A DNA stretch of 64,000 bases from the NCBI GenBank assembly GCA_002070945.1, contig MWEG01000108.1, positions 34,010 to 98,009 of the forward strand. Reading direction: 5' to 3'. The notes beneath the pieces are model-generated. The model had not been told where the DNA came from. It saw nothing but the letters and a program-made list of their open reading frames with translations, and did not search any database. Below are positions 60,740 through 64,000 of this stretch, piece by piece. Within the stretch, counting starts at the first letter, position 1. Each line of letters starts with the position of its first letter. Made by a program: the position numbers and the translations under genes. Origin of the DNA: Lentisphaerae bacterium ADurb.Bin082. GTDB taxonomy: Bacteria; Verrucomicrobiota; Lentisphaeria; Oligosphaerales; Oligosphaeraceae.

Positions 60740-63700
60740 TCAAGGCCAGAATCCCTCTAAGTCCATGGTGTTCTGCCAATTCTGGATGGCCAGGAGCAGT
60801 CGCTCCGGCGTTTGTGCGGTGATGTCCACGCGCGTTCCGTCGCCAGCTGGCATTATCGTGTAGGTCGACGGGCAGTCTGGGTTCAGGTGCAGCATGATTT
60901 CCAACGCAGCGGGCAGAGCCGGATCGCGCAGCATGGCCGCTGGAGCTTTTATCCGCCGCGCCAGTTCTTGCCAGAAAACATCGACCATGGCCGAATCGAC
61001 GCCTGGAGCGCAGACCACACGCGAGGTGCTTCGGCCGCCGGCAAAAAGCATCAGGTCGTCCCAGCGGATGGAGCTGACCGCCGGAATTGCGGCCAAGGCC
61101 GCTGGTCGAATCCGTTCCAGGAGATCAAGCGCCCTTCTTTGGGCGCGGTGGAATTGTTCGCGCGGCACCATTGCGTCGAGCGTCTCCATGTCGATGCCGC
61201 GTTCAGTCGTCACTCCGGTCGGGAAGCAGGCGTCTGGCCCGGTGAAAATGCTTTCCAGGATGCGATCGCAATCAGCCAGCAGCTCGCGATGCTCAGGCCG
61301 GTCGCCCAGCAGGCGTCGCCATTGCCGATAAAGCGCGATGAGATTAGCTGCCTCCATGCCGTCTCGCAAGCCTTCGTGGCCGACAGAGTCGCGTGGCAGT
61401 CCGGCCTCCTGGTCAAACCAGATTATATTGGCACCAGGGCGATTGCCGCGGAAGTACTCGTGGTTGTGAAACATCTCGTGTTCCAGGTAAGCAGCGCGCC
61501 AGCCATGGCCGGCTTGGACTTCGTAGGGCTGCCAGCAGGTGCCATAGCCTGTGTAGAGCAGCACGATTGCGTCTGGTTTCAGCAATCCGTCCCGGACTAG
61601 GGCGGTGCGCTGCGCCCTGGTCGTAAAGCCGCCCTGGAACATTTCAAACACCGGCCCAAGCAACTCCATTTGCTCACGACGTCCGAATAGCTGGTGGAAC
61701 GTGCTGAACGGCCTGTAGCCGATCTCCTTGAACAACAGGGCCTGACGCACCATCAAGGGGAATTTATCCGCTGGCTGCTCGTCTAACAGCTTCAGGAAAA
61801 TGTCTTTCCGCTGGAAGCCTTTGCTTCGCACATACTTGTATCCTTCGGAAAAATAATGCAGCCGGACTGCGTCGGGGCCTTCAAGGTTATAATAGCAGGT
61901 TTTAAAGCGAACCATGCCAAGATTGATGCCGATGTCAAAAAGGTCATCATAGATGGAGAAGTCCAGCGGTGGCAGGGTTGCGCCGTCCTGATACCGGTCG
62001 GGATTGGCTTTGAGGTCCTGGGCCAGGCTACGATTGGTTCCGGCCACGCGCGCCTCCAGGTTGCGGCCGAATTCCTGGAAAAAGTCAACTTGGTGGCCGG
62101 TCATGTTTTCCAGCCAGGCTTTGATTTTTTCCGGCTTGCGGTCATGGGGAAACCAGTACGGATAGCCCTCAGATTCCAGGCTGATCAGCGGTCGAATTGG
62201 CAGTCCGACATCGCGGACGCGAACCAGAACCGGCACTTCGACTGAACGACCATCGACAGTGACCCGCACGGTCAGGGTGTGCTCGCCAACCGGACAGCCG
62301 CCACGCTCGCCGAGGATCAGCCACAACGACACGGGTCCAGGCAGGGTAAAATCCTCTGTGCAAGGATAGAGAATGCGAGCCAGCCGGATACCGCCGCCGC
62401 TGTCGCGGGCATCTATGCGGTGCTGGCGTTCCAGCAGCAGCCGGGCGTGGACTGCCTCGCCGCCGAGAAGCTCAGCTTGTCCGGCATCAACCAGGCCGAG
62501 AGGGTAGATGACGAGCTCACGGGACTCCACTTCGTTGCGAGCCATCTCGACTATCAGCTTGTCCACTTCCGCAAAAGAGTTGCCGGGGTCTTGCGGCGAG
62601 CCGGTCGGCTGCACGACTGCGAAGCGTCGTTCCTGTGCCTGTGGGCCGACGTCAACGACATCTGCGGGCGGCGCTTGCCATCCTGGGATGACTTCATTTT
62701 CCCGGCTTGCCCGCCAGGCCATGTTCAGCACCGGGGCTGTCGGCACGTCGCCCAGGGCAGCGACATCACGCCATTGCGCGAGCAGCACATCGCCGGCAAA
62801 CACCTGCTGTGTGATCAGGAATAAGCCCACGCCGGGAGCCGCCAAGCTGGTGCGAAGTTCCTTCATGCCGGCGTCGGCCAGTTCAAGCGTACTGTTTCGT
62901 TTCAGCTTGGCGCCGATTTGTTCCACGGTCGTGAGGAGTCGGGTTGGGCGGCTGTCGGACAGCGGCTGCAAGGTCGTTGTCACTTCCAGTTCATCTTCGA
63001 CGTAGCGCCAGTCCATCTGGGCGAGCAGTTCCGGCGAGGCGTGGCATAGTCCGATCAGGTCATTGACTTGGATGAGATGCAGACTTGTTTCGCGGCGATG
63101 TCCGGCAGGAATATCGGTGAAGCTCCATTCGAAGGTTGGGACATCAATGGCTGGTTTCCAGACATAGAATCCCCGGTAGGCGTCATCGGCAAAGCTGACA
63201 GCCAGGCCTTGCCGGGACGGCAGATGCAGGAACCCGGCCCAGGGCGCGGCAACGGCCGTCCACAGCTTGGTTCGCAATTCCGGCGTCTCCTGTCCGTCAT
63301 AGTTTTTCAGGGTGAATCCCTGCAAGCGTCGAAGCGCGTGGGTGGTCGGGAGAAAGTAGCGACAATCCGTTGTCACCTTGTCCACCCCGCCGGGAAGCAC
63401 CATGCCTCGCTGGCCGTATGCGAAGCCGCTGACGACCTCGTGGCCGTGATTGGCGAACTGGTACTGGACTTCGACTACTGGGCTGTCTGCCTGGAACACC
63501 AGCGCTTTGCTGACGCGGAATTTCTGGTCGTTCTCGGCACTCATGCGAATCGTCACGCGCTGGTTATTTTTCCGGCTGATACATTCATAGGGCATGAAAG
63601 TCAATTCAGCACGGTCGTCCAGCAGCCCGCCTACGCTGACTTTTCCATCCTTGCTCAGAGGCAGCTTGCAGTGCAGCATCTCGCAGTCGCGAATTTTGTC

Positions 63701-63871
63701 GTGCCAGGATATGATTCGCCCGCCCGACTCTGGCGCCAGCGTCACCCGGAAATATGAATTCTCCACCTGGGGCAGCGTGAATTCGCCGTGGCTGACCTGC
63801 CGCAGTTCAATGGCAGCAGACAGGGGGACAGCCAGGCCAAGAGCGAGTAACATCGTAGTACGCATCTTCAT
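60740..63871 (-). CDS. Large exported glycosidase-like protein (DUF4091-type)
   Basis: 1043 residues from the ATG at 63871 (TAGGA 5 bases upstream) with a signal peptide (MKMRTTMLLALGLAVPLSAA). The first ~330 residues are beta-rich, like a galactose-mutarotase/DUF4380-type sandwich (YFRVTLAPESGGRIISWHDK). After a linker, an Ig-like domain (CPVGEHTLTVRVTVDGRSVE) precedes a catalytic-like region starting LPIRPLISLESEGYPYWFPH, with FYNLEGP and LFKEIGYRPFSTFHQLFG. The arrangement resembles DUF4091 proteins, which are thought to be glycoside hydrolases. The C-terminal ~120 residues are a small alpha/beta part. It probably works on extracellular polysaccharide. Family and substrate are uncertain; a single-gene unit bounded by repeats. 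Confidence 0.65.
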   Translation of the reverse strand: MKMRTTMLLALGLAVPLSAAIELRQVSHGEFTLPQVENSYFRVTLAPESGGRIISWHDKIRDCEMLHCKLPLSKDGKVSVGGLLDDRAELTFMPYECISRKNNQRVTIRMSAENDQKFRVSKALVFQADSPVVEVQYQFANHGHEVVSGFAYGQRGMVLPGGVDKVTTDCRYFLPTTHALRRLQGFTLKNYDGQETPELRTKLWTAVAAPWAGFLHLPSRQGLAVSFADDAYRGFYVWKPAIDVPTFEWSFTDIPAGHRRETSLHLIQVNDLIGLCHASPELLAQMDWRYVEDELEVTTTLQPLSDSRPTRLLTTVEQIGAKLKRNSTLELADAGMKELRTSLAAPGVGLFLITQQVFAGDVLLAQWRDVAALGDVPTAPVLNMAWRASRENEVIPGWQAPPADVVDVGPQAQERRFAVVQPTGSPQDPGNSFAEVDKLIVEMARNEVESRELVIYPLGLVDAGQAELLGGEAVHARLLLERQHRIDARDSGGGIRLARILYPCTEDFTLPGPVSLWLILGERGGCPVGEHTLTVRVTVDGRSVEVPVLVRVRDVGLPIRPLISLESEGYPYWFPHDRKPEKIKAWLENMTGHQVDFFQEFGRNLEARVAGTNRSLAQDLKANPDRYQDGATLPPLDFSIYDDLFDIGINLGMVRFKTCYYNLEGPDAVRLHYFSEGYKYVRSKGFQRKDIFLKLLDEQPADKFPLMVRQALLFKEIGYRPFSTFHQLFGRREQMELLGPVFEMFQGGFTTRAQRTALVRDGLLKPDAIVLLYTGYGTCWQPYEVQAGHGWRAAYLEHEMFHNHEYFRGNRPGANIIWFDQEAGLPRDSVGHEGLRDGMEAANLIALYRQWRRLLGDRPEHRELLADCDRILESIFTGPDACFPTGVTTERGIDMETLDAMVPREQFHRAQRRALDLLERIRPAALAAIPAVSSIRWDDLMLFAGGRSTSRVVCAPGVDSAMVDVFWQELARRIKAPAAMLRDPALPAALEIMLHLNPDCPSTYTIMPAGDGTRVDITAQTPERLLLAIQNWQNTMDLEGFWP

Positions 63872-64000
63872 GATTCCTATACGATTATACAATTAACTTC
63901 ATAACCGTCCCATAGGCTCCTCAAACCGCCCAGAAATGAGCTGTTTTCCTACCTGAGGACACCAGGTTTTCCCAAAAGGCATTTTTGATTGTTGGGGTTT

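Overview
The window looks like a piece of chromosome from a carbohydrate-degrading bacterium of the PVC group, most likely Lentisphaerota (Victivallis-like). The reasons are two pseudopilins with an H-x9-DG tail, very large secreted glycosidases, many glycosidase-like genes of poorly described families, and intergenic palindromic repeats of a kind I associate with these lineages. No rRNA, tRNA, phage, transposase or CRISPR is visible. The taxon is an inference from gene content only.

Layout. 1-2.4 kb: the end of an MFS-HEAT fusion protein and a YebC-type regulator. 2.4-8.4 kb (minus strand): a probable operon of altronate dehydratase, a divergent NagB-fold protein and a ribose-type sugar ABC importer (ATPase, permease, binding lipoprotein). 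8.4-9.1 kb: a repeat-rich spacer. 9.1-25.3 kb: glycan-related genes, namely a GH20-like/TIM-barrel protein, a pseudopilin, a secreted phosphoesterase, a 1371-residue hydrolase with CBM9-like and acetyl-xylan-esterase modules, small exported proteins, a CBM9-containing glycosidase and a GHL6-type protein. 25.6-29.0 kb: an A+T-richer GH42-like gene. 29.3-32.6 kb (minus): Gfo/Idh/MocA oxidoreductase, a canonical glucosamine-6-phosphate deaminase and purM, with clear intrinsic terminators around nagB and purM. 32.9-36.1 kb: an SGNH esterase and a second GHL6-type gene.

36.4-51.6 kb holds the most coherent system: an AraC/RhaS-like regulator divergent from a GH78 alpha-L-rhamnosidase, then a secreted GH42-like protein, a pseudopilin, a second huge secreted GH42-like protein and a GH106-like rhamnosidase that overlaps it by 4 bases. 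This resembles a locus for a rhamnose-containing plant glycan such as rhamnogalacturonan, but it has no SusCD pair and no dedicated transporter. 51.7-60.4 kb (minus): an Mrp/NBP35 ATPase, a tandem triplication of M55 D-aminopeptidase genes, a SWIM-SNF2 helicase and an M20 peptidase. 60.7-63.9 kb: another large exported glycosidase-like protein.

The genes suggest extracellular breakdown of rhamnose- and uronate-containing, acetylated polysaccharides, uptake of small sugars, cytoplasmic trimming by leaderless GH78, GH106, GH42-like and GHL6 enzymes, and entry through altronate and glucosamine-6-phosphate. The best leads for something undescribed are the pseudopilin/glycosidase pairing, the NagB-fold protein with altered catalytic and phosphate-loop residues, the likely catalytically altered GH42 paralog, and three families of dispersed intergenic repeats.
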